Shown here: positions 32,705-44,876 of the stretch, piece by piece
Layout: the number at the start of each line of letters is the position of its first letter
Numbering within the stretch: the stretch's first letter is position 1
Assembly (NCBI RefSeq): GCF_002975175.1
Contig: NZ_PCNZ01000002.1
Location: 168,230-232,229 of the forward strand
DNA: 64,000 bases
Direction of reading: 5' to 3'
Source: Bacillus sp. MYb209
GTDB lineage: Bacteria > Bacillota > Bacilli > Bacillales > Bacillaceae_G
Translations under genes and position numbers: made by a program
The notes under the pieces: generated by a model
The model's database searches: none
What the model was told of the DNA's origin: nothing
The model's input: the letters and a program-made list of their open reading frames with translations, nothing else

Positions 32705-33052
32705 TTAGAATCCCTCCCCAACATTCCACTTTAGTATAAAATATTGTCAGAAAAAAATCTACAATTTCCATAAGAAGCGAAATAGAGTATTTGTACACTT
32801 TTTCTAGTTAGTTAAGTAGCGTGAATTTTTCATTTCCAATCATGTTAACAGTTGGCACTTATACTAAGATTATTATTGTAAATAATAAAGGGAAGGTGAT
32901 TACCGCACACCAATAAGAAATCCGGGGCTTATTGCGTGGCGTTTTATATAAATAAAGGGGCGGGTTATAAAGCCCGTCCCTTTGTACTTGTAAAACAAAA
33001 GCTAGGGCATTAGTATAAATATATATTGCCAAGTTAGGGAGTAGGAAAAAAT
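32705..33052. other. Gap before holA with a terminator-like hairpin
   Basis: No gene of normal size is visible. TTGGCA (32852) with TATTGT 16 bases on is a weak promoter for the plus strand. A region containing AATAAG and CTTATT arms (about 32923-32954) precedes a GC-rich symmetric hairpin at 32954-32983 (AAAGGGGCGGG with CCCGTCCCTTT) that lacks a strong T run. These could form a short transcript or an attenuator in front of holA. Confidence 0.4.
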
Positions 33053-34063
33053 ATGAGTGATATACATAAGAAGATTAAAAAGAAACAGTTTGCTCCGTTG
33101 TATGTACTGTATGGAACGGAAGCCTATTTTATAAATGAAACGATAAAACTTATTACAACGGAAGCGCTTGAAGAGGAAGATCGAGAGTTTAATGTTGTGA
33201 CATACGATTTGGAAGAAGCGTATTTAGAAGATGTAGTTGAGGATGCGCATACGCTTCCTTTTTTTGGAGAGCGTAAAGTTATATTAATAAAATCACCATT
33301 ATTTTTAACGGCACAAAAAGAAAAATTAGAACAAAATATAAAAATTTTAGAAGAATATATTGGGGAGCCATCTCCTTTTTCTATTCTTGTTTTTGTTGCG
33401 CCTTATGAAAAATTAGACGAACGAAAAAAAATTACAAAACTATTAAAGAAAACAGCGGATGTAATAGAAGCAAATGCGATGCAAGTGCAGGATGTTCAGA
33501 AGTGGATTGTTTCTCGTGCGGATGAGGTGCATGTGCATATTGATAATGCAGCTGTTAGTTTGTTGTTAGAGCTTGTGGGAAGTAATGTAACAATGTTGGC
33601 GAAGGAAATGGACAAGTTAACGTTATACGTCGGTATGGGCGGAGAAATTACGCCAAAACTTGTCACGGAACTTGTGCCGAAATCTGTTGAGCAAAATGTG
33701 TTTGCCTTAACAGAAAAAGTGGTGAAAAAAGATATCGCTGGTGCGATGCAAATTTTAGACGGATTATTTACACAGCAGGAAGAACCAATTAAACTGCTCG
33801 CGTTATTAGTAAGTCAGTTCCGCTTGCTCCATCAAGTGAAAGAATTACAACAGCGTGGTTACGGACAAAATCAAATCGCGTCACATATTGGTGTGCACCC
33901 GTACCGGGTAAAGTTGGCGATGAATCAAACGAAATTTTTCTCTTTTGAAGAATTAAAAAAAGTTATTATAGAATTAGCGGAAGCTGATTATAGTATGAAG
34001 ACTGGGAAGATGGATAAGAAACTTGTGCTTGAGTTTTTCTTAATGCGGTTAAATCATATGTAG
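33053..34063 (+). CDS. holA: DNA polymerase III delta subunit
   Basis: This 336-residue clamp-loader subunit HolA (YqeN) opens the beta clamp. The N-terminal PLYVLYGTEAYFINETIKLI corresponds to the conserved P-loop-like start of the family, and DILVLFVAPYEKLDERKKI-type segments follow at about 100-120. The C-terminal region ADYSMKTGKMDKKLVLEFFLMRL is the family signature. AGGGAGTAGG precedes ATG 33053. Single gene with its own terminator. Confidence 0.95.
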   Translation: MSDIHKKIKKKQFAPLYVLYGTEAYFINETIKLITTEALEEEDREFNVVTYDLEEAYLEDVVEDAHTLPFFGERKVILIKSPLFLTAQKEKLEQNIKILEEYIGEPSPFSILVFVAPYEKLDERKKITKLLKKTADVIEANAMQVQDVQKWIVSRADEVHVHIDNAAVSLLLELVGSNVTMLAKEMDKLTLYVGMGGEITPKLVTELVPKSVEQNVFALTEKVVKKDIAGAMQILDGLFTQQEEPIKLLALLVSQFRLLHQVKELQQRGYGQNQIASHIGVHPYRVKLAMNQTKFFSFEELKKVIIELAEADYSMKTGKMDKKLVLEFFLMRLNHM

Positions 34064-34069
34064 TGATAC

Positions 34070-34104
34070 AAAAAAGTTCACGTATTTATTACGTGAACTT
34101 TTTT
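34070..34104 (+). terminator. Terminator of holA
   Basis: AAAAAAGTTCACGTA and TACGTGAACTTTTTT form a perfect stem around TTTAT. Confidence 0.92.
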
Positions 34105-34112
34105 GTGTATAT

Positions 34113-34140
34113 AAAAAACGATCCGAATGGATCGTTTTTT
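34113..34140 (-). terminator. Terminator of rpsT
   Basis: AAAAAACGATCC and GGATCGTTTTTT form a perfect 12-bp stem around GAAT, immediately after the rpsT stop codon on the minus strand. Confidence 0.92.
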
Positions 34141-34147
34141 AAACGCC

Positions 34148-34405
34148 TTACGCGTTTACTTGTTTCGCTAAGCGAGATTTTTGACGAGCTGCAGCGTTTT
34201 GGTGGATAAGACCTTTACGAGCTGCTTTGTCAAGTTTTTTAGAAGCAGTTTTGAAAGCTTCTTTAGCATTTTCAAGATCGTTATTAGTAACTAAAGCTTC
34301 TACAGTTTTAACAGCAGTACGCATGTCAGACTTGATAGAAGCGTTATGTGAACGACGCTCTTCGCTAAGTTTAGCGCGTTTGATAGCAGATTTGATGTTT
34401 GCCAT
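34148..34405 (-). CDS. rpsT: 30S ribosomal protein S20
   Basis: S20, 85 residues, binds 16S rRNA. It begins [21 protein letters not shown] and is rich in Ala and Lys, ending [19 protein letters not shown]. The start is ATG 34405 with GGGAGGTG upstream; the extra frame to 34501 is not used. It is transcribed against holA and gpr, as in B. subtilis. Confidence 0.97.
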   Translation of the reverse strand: MANIKSAIKRAKLSEERRSHNASIKSDMRTAVKTVEALVTNNDLENAKEAFKTASKKLDKAARKGLIHQNAAARQKSRLAKQVNA

Positions 34406-34585
34406 ACTTTTCACCTCCCTGGTGCAATCGAATGACTCGATTCTTACATAGAACAAGTGATATTTTATCAAACGGTGAAGAGAATTGCAATAGTATATCA
34501 ATGAAATTTCACGTAAAGGAAAGAATGACCTAATATAACTTGGGGAAATCTAACGATATTTACTATGAATTACGGAGGAGATACG

Positions 34586-35689
34586 ATGAAAGAACCATTA
34601 GATTTAAGTAAATATAGTGTTAGAACTGACCTTGCTGTAGAGGCGCACCAAATGCTGCAAGAGCGCCAAGAAGAACAAAAAGGGATACAGGGAGTTATTG
34701 TAAAAGAGAGGGAAGAAGAGGGGATTACAATTACAAAAGTAACTATTGATGAAATTGCATCTGAGTCGATGGGGAAAAAACCTGGGAATTATTTAACTCT
34801 TGAGGTGCAAGGTATACGACAACAAGATACGGAACTTCAGCAAAAAGTAGAGCGTGTTTTTGCAAAAGAGTTTTCTTATTTCTTAGAAGAGGTTGGAGTT
34901 TCAAAAGAAGCGAGTTGTTTAATCGTAGGTCTTGGGAATTGGAATGTAACGCCGGATGCACTCGGGCCGATAGTTGTAGAAAATGTGTTGGTGACGAGAC
35001 ATTTGTTTAAACTGCAGCCTGAAAGTGTGGAAGAAGGATTTAGACCTGTTAGTGCAATTCGTCCGGGGGTAATGGGAATTACAGGAATCGAAACGAGCGA
35101 TGTCATTTACGGAATTATTGAAAAAACAAAACCAGACTTTGTCATCGCAATTGATGCATTAGCTGCGCGTTCTATTGAACGAGTAAATAGTACGATACAA
35201 ATTTCTGATACAGGAATTCATCCAGGATCTGGTGTTGGGAATAAGCGTAAGGAACTAAGTAAAGAAACATTAGGTATTCCTGTTATCGCAATTGGTGTTC
35301 CAACTGTGGTAGATGCCGTTTCGATTACGAGTGATACAATTGATTTTATTTTGAAACATTTTGGACGGGAACTGAAAGAGGGAAACAAACCATCACGCTC
35401 TTTATTACCAGCAGGTTTTACATTTGGAGAAAAGAAAAAATTAACAGAAGAAGATATGCCGGATGAAAAGAGTCGAAATATGTTTTTAGGGGCTATTGGT
35501 ACGTTAGAAGAAGAAGAAAAGAGAAAGTTGATTTATGAAGTGTTATCTCCTCTTGGTCATAATTTAATGGTAACCCCAAAAGAAGTAGATGCGTTTATTG
35601 AGGATATGGCAAATGTAATAGCAAGTGGTTTAAATGCAGCGTTGCATCATCAGATTGATCAAGATAATACAGGGGCATATACACATTGA
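34586..35689 (+). CDS. gpr: Germination protease GPR
   Basis: GPR, 367 residues, degrades the small acid-soluble spore proteins during germination. It is made as a zymogen: the first residues [14 protein letters not shown] end at a D-L bond (residue 15/16, LAVEAH follows), where autoprocessing removes the propeptide. Conserved segments [15 protein letters not shown] and [14 protein letters not shown] are visible. GGAGGAG precedes ATG 34586. Its stop overlaps the start of yqxA. Confidence 0.96.
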   Translation: MKEPLDLSKYSVRTDLAVEAHQMLQERQEEQKGIQGVIVKEREEEGITITKVTIDEIASESMGKKPGNYLTLEVQGIRQQDTELQQKVERVFAKEFSYFLEEVGVSKEASCLIVGLGNWNVTPDALGPIVVENVLVTRHLFKLQPESVEEGFRPVSAIRPGVMGITGIETSDVIYGIIEKTKPDFVIAIDALAARSIERVNSTIQISDTGIHPGSGVGNKRKELSKETLGIPVIAIGVPTVVDAVSITSDTIDFILKHFGRELKEGNKPSRSLLPAGFTFGEKKKLTEEDMPDEKSRNMFLGAIGTLEEEEKRKLIYEVLSPLGHNLMVTPKEVDAFIEDMANVIASGLNAALHHQIDQDNTGAYTH

Positions 35690-36051
35690 TGGAAAGAGGC
35701 AGAAATAGTTTGAGTCGATTTACGCTGTTATGTATATGCGGTACAGTCTTATGTGTGCTTATGATGATAGCTGGAGTGGGACTCGCTAATCATGGTCTGA
35801 AAAGTATGAAGGGGTATCGTCAGCTGTCATATGAACAAATTGCTCATATGACAGGGACAGAAGGCGCTGGGGTTGAATCAGAAATTTCGGGAGAGACGTT
35901 TTCTGCTATTGAAAAACAAAAACAATTAGAAAGTTTAAGAAGTTTTAATGTTGTAGAAGGTATCGGTATGGCGATAGCAAGTGTTGCTCGTGATATGACA
36001 AAATTTGGAGCGGATATAGTTGTTGGGAAAATAAAAGAAATTTTTAGTTAA
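35689..36051 (+). CDS. yqxA: YqxA family (DUF3679) membrane protein
   Basis: This 120-residue protein has one N-terminal membrane segment (FTLLCICGTVLCVLMMIAGVG), the family-type segment NHGLKSMKGY, and QLESLRSFNVVEGIG, as in DUF3679. Function unknown. It lies directly after gpr, with the start ATG overlapping the gpr TGA. In B. subtilis spoIIP sits between gpr and yqxA; here nothing does. TTG codons further in with a better site (AAAGAGGC) are a possible alternative start. Confidence 0.75.
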   Translation: MERGRNSLSRFTLLCICGTVLCVLMMIAGVGLANHGLKSMKGYRQLSYEQIAHMTGTEGAGVESEISGETFSAIEKQKQLESLRSFNVVEGIGMAIASVARDMTKFGADIVVGKIKEIFS

Positions 36052-36261
36052 GGATAGCGGGAAGAGCAGTTGTCTTATTGGTTTGTAAGAGAGCTGTTCT
36101 TTAATTTGAAAAAGGTTTGTCTCTTATGGTTTGTTCGCATAAGATATAGATAGAGTGATTTGTCTTGTAAGTAGCACGAGTTTTCATTGAATCTTTGCTG
36201 CTCTATTGATATAATCAGTGCTAGTGTATATTGGCGAGACTATTAGGAGTTGAGAACATAG

Positions 36262-38085
36262 ATGAATAAAGAAGAAAGAGCAAAAAGACAGTCTAAAATT
36301 CGTAACTTCTCCATCATTGCTCACATTGACCACGGGAAATCAACGTTGGCAGACCGTATTTTGGAGAGAACAAACGCGTTGGCACAGCGCGAAATGAAAG
36401 CTCAATTGCTTGACTCTATGGAGTTAGAGCGTGAGCGCGGTATTACAATTAAATTAAATGCAGTACAATTAACGTATAAAGCAAAAGACGGTGAAGAGTA
36501 TATTCTTCACTTAATCGATACACCAGGACACGTCGACTTTACGTACGAAGTATCTCGTAGTTTAGCGGCTTGTGAAGGTGCAATTCTTGTTGTGGATGCA
36601 GCGCAAGGGATTGAGGCGCAAACATTAGCGAACGTATATTTAGCGCTTGATAATAATTTAGAAATCTTACCAGTTATTAATAAAATCGACTTACCAAGTG
36701 CGGACCCAGAACGCGTACGTCAAGAGGTAGAAGATGTAATTGGTTTAGATGCATCGGAAGCTGTACTTGCTTCAGCGAAAGCTGGCATTGGCATTGAAGA
36801 TATTTTAGAACAAATCGTTGAAAAGGTACCAGCTCCAACAGGTGATTCAGAAGGGCCGTTACAATGTATGATCTTCGATTCTTTATATGATCCGTACCGC
36901 GGTGTAATTGCATATATCCGTGTTGTAAATGGAACGGTAAAAGTTGGCGATAAAGTACGTATGATGGCAACTGGAAAAGAATTTGAAGTAACAGAAGTAG
37001 GTGTGTTTACACCGAAAACAACGCAACGTGACGAGTTAACAGTAGGTGATGTAGGTTTCTTAGCAGCATCTATTAAAAACGTAGGAGATACGCGTGTTGG
37101 TGATACGATTACACATGCGAAGCGTCCGGCTGCAGAGCCGTTAAAAGGGTATCGTAAATTAAACCCAATGGTATTCTGTGGTTTATATCCAATCGATTCT
37201 GCACGTTATAACGACTTACGTGATGCGTTAGAAAAACTAGAATTGAATGATTCTGCTCTTGAATTTGAGCCTGAAACATCACAAGCTTTAGGTTTTGGTT
37301 TCCGTTGTGGTTTCTTAGGACTGCTTCACATGGAAATTATTCAAGAACGTATTGAACGTGAATTCAAGATTGACTTAATTACAACAGCGCCAAGTGTTAT
37401 TTATAAAGTTTATTTAACGAGCGGTGAAGATATTATTGTCGATAATCCATCTAATATGCCAGATCCACAGTCTATCGATCGTGTAGAAGAGCCGTTTGTT
37501 AAGGCTGCGATTATGGTTCCAAATGACTATGTTGGGGCTGTAATGGAAATTTGCCAAGGTAAACGTGGAACGTTTATTGATATGCAATATTTGGATGAAA
37601 CACGTGTTACATTGACATATGAAATCCCGTTATCAGAAATCGTATATGATTTCTTCGATCAATTGAAATCAAATACAAAGGGATATGCATCATTTGACTA
37701 TGAGTTAATCGGCTACAAACCGTCTAAACTTGTGAAAATGGATATTCTTTTAAATAATGAACAAGTGGATGCTTTATCATTTATTGTACATCGTGATTCA
37801 GCGTATGACCGTGGTAAAGTAATTGTAGAGAAATTAAAAAAATTAATTCCAAGACAACAGTTTGAAGTGCCAATTCAGGCGACTATCGGAAATAAAGTTG
37901 TATCTCGTTCTACCATTAAGGCGATGCGTAAAAACGTACTTGCAAAATGTTACGGTGGTGACATTTCTCGTAAGCGTAAACTTCTTGATAAGCAAAAAGA
38001 AGGTAAAAAACGTATGAAGTCTGTTGGTTCTGTAGAAGTGCCGCAAGAAGCATTCATGGCTGTATTGAAAATGGATGATAACTAA
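36262..38085 (+). CDS. lepA: Elongation factor 4 (LepA)
   Basis: LepA, 607 residues, is a ribosome-dependent GTPase that acts under stress and in 30S maturation. GTPase motifs: [13 protein letters not shown] (G1), DTPGHVDF (G3), NKIDLP (G4). The EF-G-like domains and the unique C-terminal domain ending [18 protein letters not shown] follow. AGGAGTTGAG precedes ATG 36262. A short bcr1-type element and a terminator follow. Confidence 0.97.
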   Translation: MNKEERAKRQSKIRNFSIIAHIDHGKSTLADRILERTNALAQREMKAQLLDSMELERERGITIKLNAVQLTYKAKDGEEYILHLIDTPGHVDFTYEVSRSLAACEGAILVVDAAQGIEAQTLANVYLALDNNLEILPVINKIDLPSADPERVRQEVEDVIGLDASEAVLASAKAGIGIEDILEQIVEKVPAPTGDSEGPLQCMIFDSLYDPYRGVIAYIRVVNGTVKVGDKVRMMATGKEFEVTEVGVFTPKTTQRDELTVGDVGFLAASIKNVGDTRVGDTITHAKRPAAEPLKGYRKLNPMVFCGLYPIDSARYNDLRDALEKLELNDSALEFEPETSQALGFGFRCGFLGLLHMEIIQERIEREFKIDLITTAPSVIYKVYLTSGEDIIVDNPSNMPDPQSIDRVEEPFVKAAIMVPNDYVGAVMEICQGKRGTFIDMQYLDETRVTLTYEIPLSEIVYDFFDQLKSNTKGYASFDYELIGYKPSKLVKMDILLNNEQVDALSFIVHRDSAYDRGKVIVEKLKKLIPRQQFEVPIQATIGNKVVSRSTIKAMRKNVLAKCYGGDISRKRKLLDKQKEGKKRMKSVGSVEVPQEAFMAVLKMDDN

Positions 38086-38157
38086 TAAAGTGAAACTATA
38101 ATTAGTGGGGATTTTTCCATCTCCCGCTAATTATTAGCCCACACCAATCGGGATAAA
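38085..38157 (+). repeat. Short internally deleted bcr1-type element
   Basis: This 73-base copy has both ends of bcr1 (ATAAAGTGAAACT..., ...CACCAATCGGGATAAA) and the first stem (AGTGGGG with CTCCCGCT, imperfect), but lacks the central 60-80 bases present in the copies at 17.2 and 63.7 kb. ATAAA flanks both ends; the left one overlaps the lepA stop by one base. Confidence 0.8.
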
Positions 38158-38160
38158 AGT

Positions 38161-38187
38161 AGAAGCCGTTCGTTCGGCTTCTTTTTT
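38161..38187 (+). terminator. Terminator of lepA
   Basis: AGAAGCCG and CGGCTTCT around TTCGTT, followed by TTTTT. The bcr1-type copy lies between the stop codon and this terminator. Confidence 0.85.
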
Positions 38188-38208
38188 ATATGCTAAGTGC
38201 TTACTTTT

Positions 38209-38246
38209 TAGACATCTTAGCATCTCTCATTTACAATAGTGAGAGA
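38209..38246 (+). promoter_or_regulatory. Promoter with operator-like palindrome before the HxlR gene
   Basis: TAGACA (38209-38214) and TACAAT (38232-38237) are 17 bases apart. The -10 lies inside an inverted repeat TCTCTCA (38223-38229) and TGAGAGA (38240-38246), gap 10. This suits autoregulation by the HxlR protein encoded next. Confidence 0.55.
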
Positions 38247-38283
38247 GCTTTTTAGTGATTGATATAGAGTTAGGAGACTATTA

Positions 38284-38658
38284 ATGTCCGAAAATATTCG
38301 AAAAGATATTCGAGAGAAAATACAAAAGGGTAATTTTAATTGTGAAAAGGAATTGACGCTTTCTATTATTAGTGGGAAGTGGAAAGTTGTGATATTGTGG
38401 CACCTCGGTGTGGAAGGACCTCATCGTTTTAGTGAATTGCAGCGACTATTCCCGAGCATTTCTCATAAAGTGTTGTCGAATCAATTAAAAGAGTTGATGG
38501 AGGATGGGATTGTTGATCGAACAGTATATCCAGAAATCCCTCCGCGAGTTGAGTACTATATGACGGAATTAGGTATGTCGCTTTTACCAATCGTTGAAAT
38601 GATGTATGATTGGGGAAAAATGCGAATGGAACAAATTCGTGATACGTTAGAAAAGTAA
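38284..38658 (+). CDS. HxlR/DUF24-family redox-type regulator
   Basis: The 124-residue winged-helix protein is of the HxlR (DUF24) family. It contains [23 protein letters not shown] with Cys20, the position of the redox-sensing Cys in YodB/CatR/HypR-type regulators, and [16 protein letters not shown] (the wing). Such proteins sense quinones, diamide or hypochlorite. B. subtilis uses CatR and YodB for catDE; this gene is 35 kb from the catDE pair here, so a link is only possible. It is an insertion between lepA and hemW relative to B. subtilis. Confidence 0.85.
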   Translation: MSENIRKDIREKIQKGNFNCEKELTLSIISGKWKVVILWHLGVEGPHRFSELQRLFPSISHKVLSNQLKELMEDGIVDRTVYPEIPPRVEYYMTELGMSLLPIVEMMYDWGKMRMEQIRDTLEK

Positions 38659-38659
38659 A

Positions 38660-38690
38660 GAATCCTCCGGAGCGCGGAGGTTTTCTTTTT
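38660..38690 (+). terminator. Terminator after the HxlR gene
   Basis: CCTCCG and CGGAGG around GAGCG, followed by TTTTCTTTTT, 15 bases before the hemW ribosome-binding site. Confidence 0.8.
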
Positions 38691-38709
38691 AGAAAGGTAG
38701 GAGTTATAT

Positions 38710-39849
38710 TTGGTACAAGCTGCATATATTCATATTCCATTTTGTCAGCATATTTGTCACTATTGTGATTTTAATAAAGTATTTATTGAACGCCAACCGG
38801 TTGATCAATACTTACAATATTTAGAGAAAGAAATAATAAATACGGTTCAAAAAGTACCGTTTGAAAGTATGAAAACGATTTTTGTTGGCGGAGGAACTCC
38901 GACAGCTTTAAATATGGAGCAAACAAAAAAACTACTCGACATCATTAACCGTCGTTTGCGTCCATTTGCGCCGAATTGTGAATTAACATTTGAAGCGAAT
39001 CCAGGTGATTTACCGAAAGAGAAGTTGAACTTATTGCTAGAAGGTGGAGTAAACCGAATTAGTTTTGGTGTGCAAACGTTTCGTGATGAGCTACTTGAGA
39101 AGATTGGACGTCAACATACGAGAGAAGATGCATTTTTAGCAATTCGAGAAGCGCAGGAAGTCGGTTTTACAAATATTAATGTAGATTTAATTTATGCTCT
39201 GCCAGGACAGACATTAGAAGATGTAAAGGAAACATTAGACATTGCCTTTACGCTTGGTGTGCAACATTTCTCGGCATATTCCTTAATTGTGGAGCCAAAA
39301 ACCGTATTTTATAACTTAATGAATAAAGGGAAATTAAGACTTCCAGGTGAAGACCATGAAGCGAAAATGTACGAAATGGTAATGGATGAAATGGAGAAAC
39401 ATGGTTATAACCAGTATGAAATTAGTAATTTTTCAAAAGGTGGCTATGAAAGTAGACATAACCTCACATACTGGAATAATGAAGAGTATTATGGATTTGG
39501 AGCTGGAGCGCACAGTTATGTGAATGGAGAACGAATTCAAAATGTAGGTCCGCTTAAGCAATATTTCACTAAAATTGACGAAGTAGGATTTCCGTATTTA
39601 GATGTCCATGAAGTGATTGCGAAAGAAAAAATGGAAGAAGAGTTGTTTTTAGGGCTTAGAAAAACAAAAGGTGTTTCTAAGTTAGAATTCCAAAAGAAAT
39701 TTAATGTGGAGATGGACCATGTTTTTGCAAAGCAGTTACAAAGTAATCAAGAACAAGGATTACTTGAAAACAGAGATGGACATGTTTATTTAACGAGGAA
39801 AGGGAAACTATTAGGGAATGAAGTATTCCAGTCATTTTTGATTGATTAA
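38710..39849 (+). CDS. hemW: Radical SAM heme chaperone HemW
   Basis: This 379-residue radical SAM protein has Cys12, Cys16 and Cys19 (CQHICHYC) for the 4Fe-4S cluster and FVGGGTPTAL for SAM binding. It lacks the extra N-terminal residues of true HemN (coproporphyrinogen oxidase), and B. subtilis YqeR/HemN in this operon position is now regarded as HemW. Start TTG 38710 after AGGAG. The gene is directly upstream of hrcA. Confidence 0.92.
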   Translation: MVQAAYIHIPFCQHICHYCDFNKVFIERQPVDQYLQYLEKEIINTVQKVPFESMKTIFVGGGTPTALNMEQTKKLLDIINRRLRPFAPNCELTFEANPGDLPKEKLNLLLEGGVNRISFGVQTFRDELLEKIGRQHTREDAFLAIREAQEVGFTNINVDLIYALPGQTLEDVKETLDIAFTLGVQHFSAYSLIVEPKTVFYNLMNKGKLRLPGEDHEAKMYEMVMDEMEKHGYNQYEISNFSKGGYESRHNLTYWNNEEYYGFGAGAHSYVNGERIQNVGPLKQYFTKIDEVGFPYLDVHEVIAKEKMEEELFLGLRKTKGVSKLEFQKKFNVEMDHVFAKQLQSNQEQGLLENRDGHVYLTRKGKLLGNEVFQSFLID

Positions 39850-39899
39850 TTAAATGTGCCATAAGGGTGAAAAAGTTTCGTTATTTCGTGACGTTTCCG

Positions 39900-39966
39900 T
39901 TGACAATTGAATGTCAATTTTGGTAAGTTATTAATAGATTTAGCACTCGAAGACAAAGAGTGCTAA
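39900..39966 (+). promoter_or_regulatory. Heat-shock promoter with CIRCE operator
   Basis: A perfect CIRCE element, TTAGCACTC-9-GAGTGCTAA, lies at 39940-39966, 16 bases before hrcA. The promoter has TTGACA at 39900-39905 and probably TAAGTT at 39924-39929 with an extended TGG. HrcA binds CIRCE and represses the hrcA-grpE-dnaK-dnaJ operon until heat shock. Confidence 0.96.
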
Positions 39967-39982
39967 CAGAGGTGATGATGAG

Positions 39983-40999
39983 ATGCTTACGGAACGTCAG
40001 CTCTTAATTTTACAAACAATTATTGATGACTTTATTGGATCAGCGCAACCAGTTGGGTCGAGGACGTTGGCTAAGAAAGATGAAATTACGTTTAGTTCAG
40101 CTACTATTCGAAATGAAATGGCTGATCTAGAGGAACTAGGATTTATTGAAAAAACGCATAGTTCTTCTGGGCGTGTTCCTTCTGAAAAAGGGTATCGTTT
40201 TTATGTAGACCATCTTTTAGCGCCACAAAACTTACCGACCGATGAAATTGTACAAATTAAAGATTTATTTGCTGAAAGAATTTTTGAAGCAGAGAAAATT
40301 GCACAACAATCAGCTCAAATTTTATCAGAGCTTACGAATTATACGGCCATTGTTCTTGGTCCGAAATTGAGCACAAATAGACTTAAAAATGTACAAATTG
40401 TACCGCTTGATCGTCAAACAGCAGTCGCTATTATTGTAACAGATACAGGGCATGTGCAAAGTAAAACGATTACCGTTCCGGAATCTGTTGATTTATCAGA
40501 TTTAGAAAAAATGGTTAATATTTTAAATGAAAAGCTATCTGGTATACCTATGGCAGAACTTCATAATAAAATCTTTAAAGAGATTGTTACAGTCTTGCGT
40601 GGGTATGTTCATAATTACGATAGTGCAATAAAAATGTTAGATGGTACATTTCAAGTTCCTTTATCGGAAAAGATATACTTTGGAGGAAAAGCAAATATGC
40701 TTTCGCAGCCAGAGTTCCATGACATTCAAAAAGTAAGATCCTTGCTGACGATGATTGATAACGAAGCTGAGTTTTATGATATTTTGCGTCATAAACAAGT
40801 AGGTATTCAAGTGAAAATTGGCAGGGAAAATTCTTCGATAGCTATGGAAGATTGTAGTTTAATTTCTGCAACGTATTCGATTGGAGAAGAGCAACTTGGA
40901 ACAATTGCGATTTTAGGTCCAACGAGAATGCAATACTCTCGTGTAATTAGTTTGTTACAGTTATTTACAAGGCAATTTACTGATGGACTTAAAAAATAA
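39983..40999 (+). CDS. hrcA: Heat-inducible transcription repressor HrcA
   Basis: HrcA, 338 residues, represses class I heat-shock genes through CIRCE and depends on GroEL for folding. The N-terminal winged helix is visible ([51 protein letters not shown]). GAGGTGATGATGAG precedes ATG 39983. First gene of the operon and its own regulator. Confidence 0.97.
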   Translation: MLTERQLLILQTIIDDFIGSAQPVGSRTLAKKDEITFSSATIRNEMADLEELGFIEKTHSSSGRVPSEKGYRFYVDHLLAPQNLPTDEIVQIKDLFAERIFEAEKIAQQSAQILSELTNYTAIVLGPKLSTNRLKNVQIVPLDRQTAVAIIVTDTGHVQSKTITVPESVDLSDLEKMVNILNEKLSGIPMAELHNKIFKEIVTVLRGYVHNYDSAIKMLDGTFQVPLSEKIYFGGKANMLSQPEFHDIQKVRSLLTMIDNEAEFYDILRHKQVGIQVKIGRENSSIAMEDCSLISATYSIGEEQLGTIAILGPTRMQYSRVISLLQLFTRQFTDGLKK

Positions 41000-41113
41000 A
41001 TGAGAGTAATACATTCGCTCAAGTGATGGAAATTTCATTGCTGTGTGTAATATATAATGCTTAGGTAATCGTGCTAAGCGGGATACCTAATACCTTTTAA
41101 GGAGGTGAAAATT

Positions 41114-43542
<2,429 letters not shown>

Positions 43543-43570
43543 TACAGTGAAATAAAATAAGTAAGATGAC

Positions 43571-43610
43571 AAAAAGTCAAAGTCAAGCGTGCCTTGGCTT
43601 TGGCTTTTTT
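43571..43610 (+). terminator. Terminator or attenuator between dnaK and dnaJ
   Basis: AAAAAGTCAAAGTCAAG pairs with CTTGGCTTTGGCTTTTT (17 pairs, two of them G-T), followed by T residues. It should reduce transcription into dnaJ. Confidence 0.88.
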
Positions 43611-43744
43611 CACGAATAAGAAGAAATGTGTGAGGATCTTAAGTTTTTTATTTTGCATACTGTAAGTGAGGAAACTTTGTTGCAAAGCACTTTCTTTCGG
43701 TGTTAAAATTACGTTTATGTGAAAGATTCGGGGGTTGCAAATTT

Positions 43745-44848
43745 ATGAATAAACGAGACTATTATGAGGTCCTTGGACTTAGCAAGGGCGCTTCTAAAGA
43801 TGAAATAAAAAAAACGTATCGTCGGTTGGCTAAAAAGTACCATCCAGACGTAAGTAAAGAAGAAAATGCAATTGAAAAGTTTAAAGAAGTACAAGAAGCA
43901 TACGAAGTATTAAGTGACGATCAAAAACGCGCGCAGTATGATCAATTTGGTCACGCGGGTCCGAATCAAGGTTTCGGTGGAGGCGACTTCGGCGGTGGTT
44001 TCGGATTTGAAGATATCTTCAGTTCATTCTTTGGTGGTGGCGGCGGCAGACGTCGTGATCCGAATGCTCCGCGTCAAGGTGCTGATTTACAATATCAAGT
44101 TACTTTAGAGTTTGAAGAAGCTATTTTTGGTAAAGAATTAAACGTTGAGATTCCAGTGGAGGATCCATGTGATACTTGTCACGGCAATGGGGCGAAGCCA
44201 GGAACTTCAAAAGAAACATGTAAACATTGTTCAGGAACAGGTCAAATAAGTGTAGAGCAAAATACGCCATTTGGTCGTATTGTAAACCGTCAAGCTTGTA
44301 GCCATTGTTCAGGAACAGGCCAAATGATTAAAGAGAAATGTACGACATGTCACGGTTCTGGTAAAGTGCGTAAACGCAAAAAAATTAATGTGAAAATTCC
44401 AGCTGGTATTGATAATGGCCAACAAATTCGCGTCTCTGGTAAAGGTGAAGCAGGTGTGAATGGTGGACCAGCAGGTGATTTATATGTAGTTGTTCATGTG
44501 AGAAATCATGAATTCTTCGAACGTGATGGTGATCATATTATTTGTGAAATGCCATTGACATTCGCACAAGTAGCGCTTGGTGCTGAAGTAGAAGTGCCTA
44601 CAGTTCATGGAAAAGTGAAGTTGAAAATTCCGGCAGGAACACAAACAGGAACGGAATTCCGTCTAAAAGGAAAAGGTGCTCCGAACGTACGTGGATATGG
44701 TCAAGGAGATCAATACGTAGTAGTTCGCGTTGTTGTACCGACGAAATTAACTTCGCATCAAAAAGAATTATTGCGTGAGTTCGCTGGTCAGGAAAATCAA
44801 GATGATAGCTTATTCGGAAAGCTTAAACGTGCTTTCAAAGGGGAATAA
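43745..44848 (+). CDS. dnaJ: Chaperone DnaJ (Hsp40)
   Basis: DnaJ, 367 residues, has a J domain with HPD ([11 protein letters not shown]), a Gly/Phe linker ([15 protein letters not shown]) and four zinc-finger repeats ([32 protein letters not shown]), then the peptide-binding C-terminal domain. It stimulates DnaK ATPase. Start ATG 43745 is preceded by GGGGG at a wide spacing; the upstream extension to 43700 lacks homology. Confidence 0.97.
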   Translation: MNKRDYYEVLGLSKGASKDEIKKTYRRLAKKYHPDVSKEENAIEKFKEVQEAYEVLSDDQKRAQYDQFGHAGPNQGFGGGDFGGGFGFEDIFSSFFGGGGGRRRDPNAPRQGADLQYQVTLEFEEAIFGKELNVEIPVEDPCDTCHGNGAKPGTSKETCKHCSGTGQISVEQNTPFGRIVNRQACSHCSGTGQMIKEKCTTCHGSGKVRKRKKINVKIPAGIDNGQQIRVSGKGEAGVNGGPAGDLYVVVHVRNHEFFERDGDHIICEMPLTFAQVALGAEVEVPTVHGKVKLKIPAGTQTGTEFRLKGKGAPNVRGYGQGDQYVVVRVVVPTKLTSHQKELLREFAGQENQDDSLFGKLKRAFKGE

Positions 44849-44876
44849 TGGAAATGAAAAATGGAGTTGGTAAATT

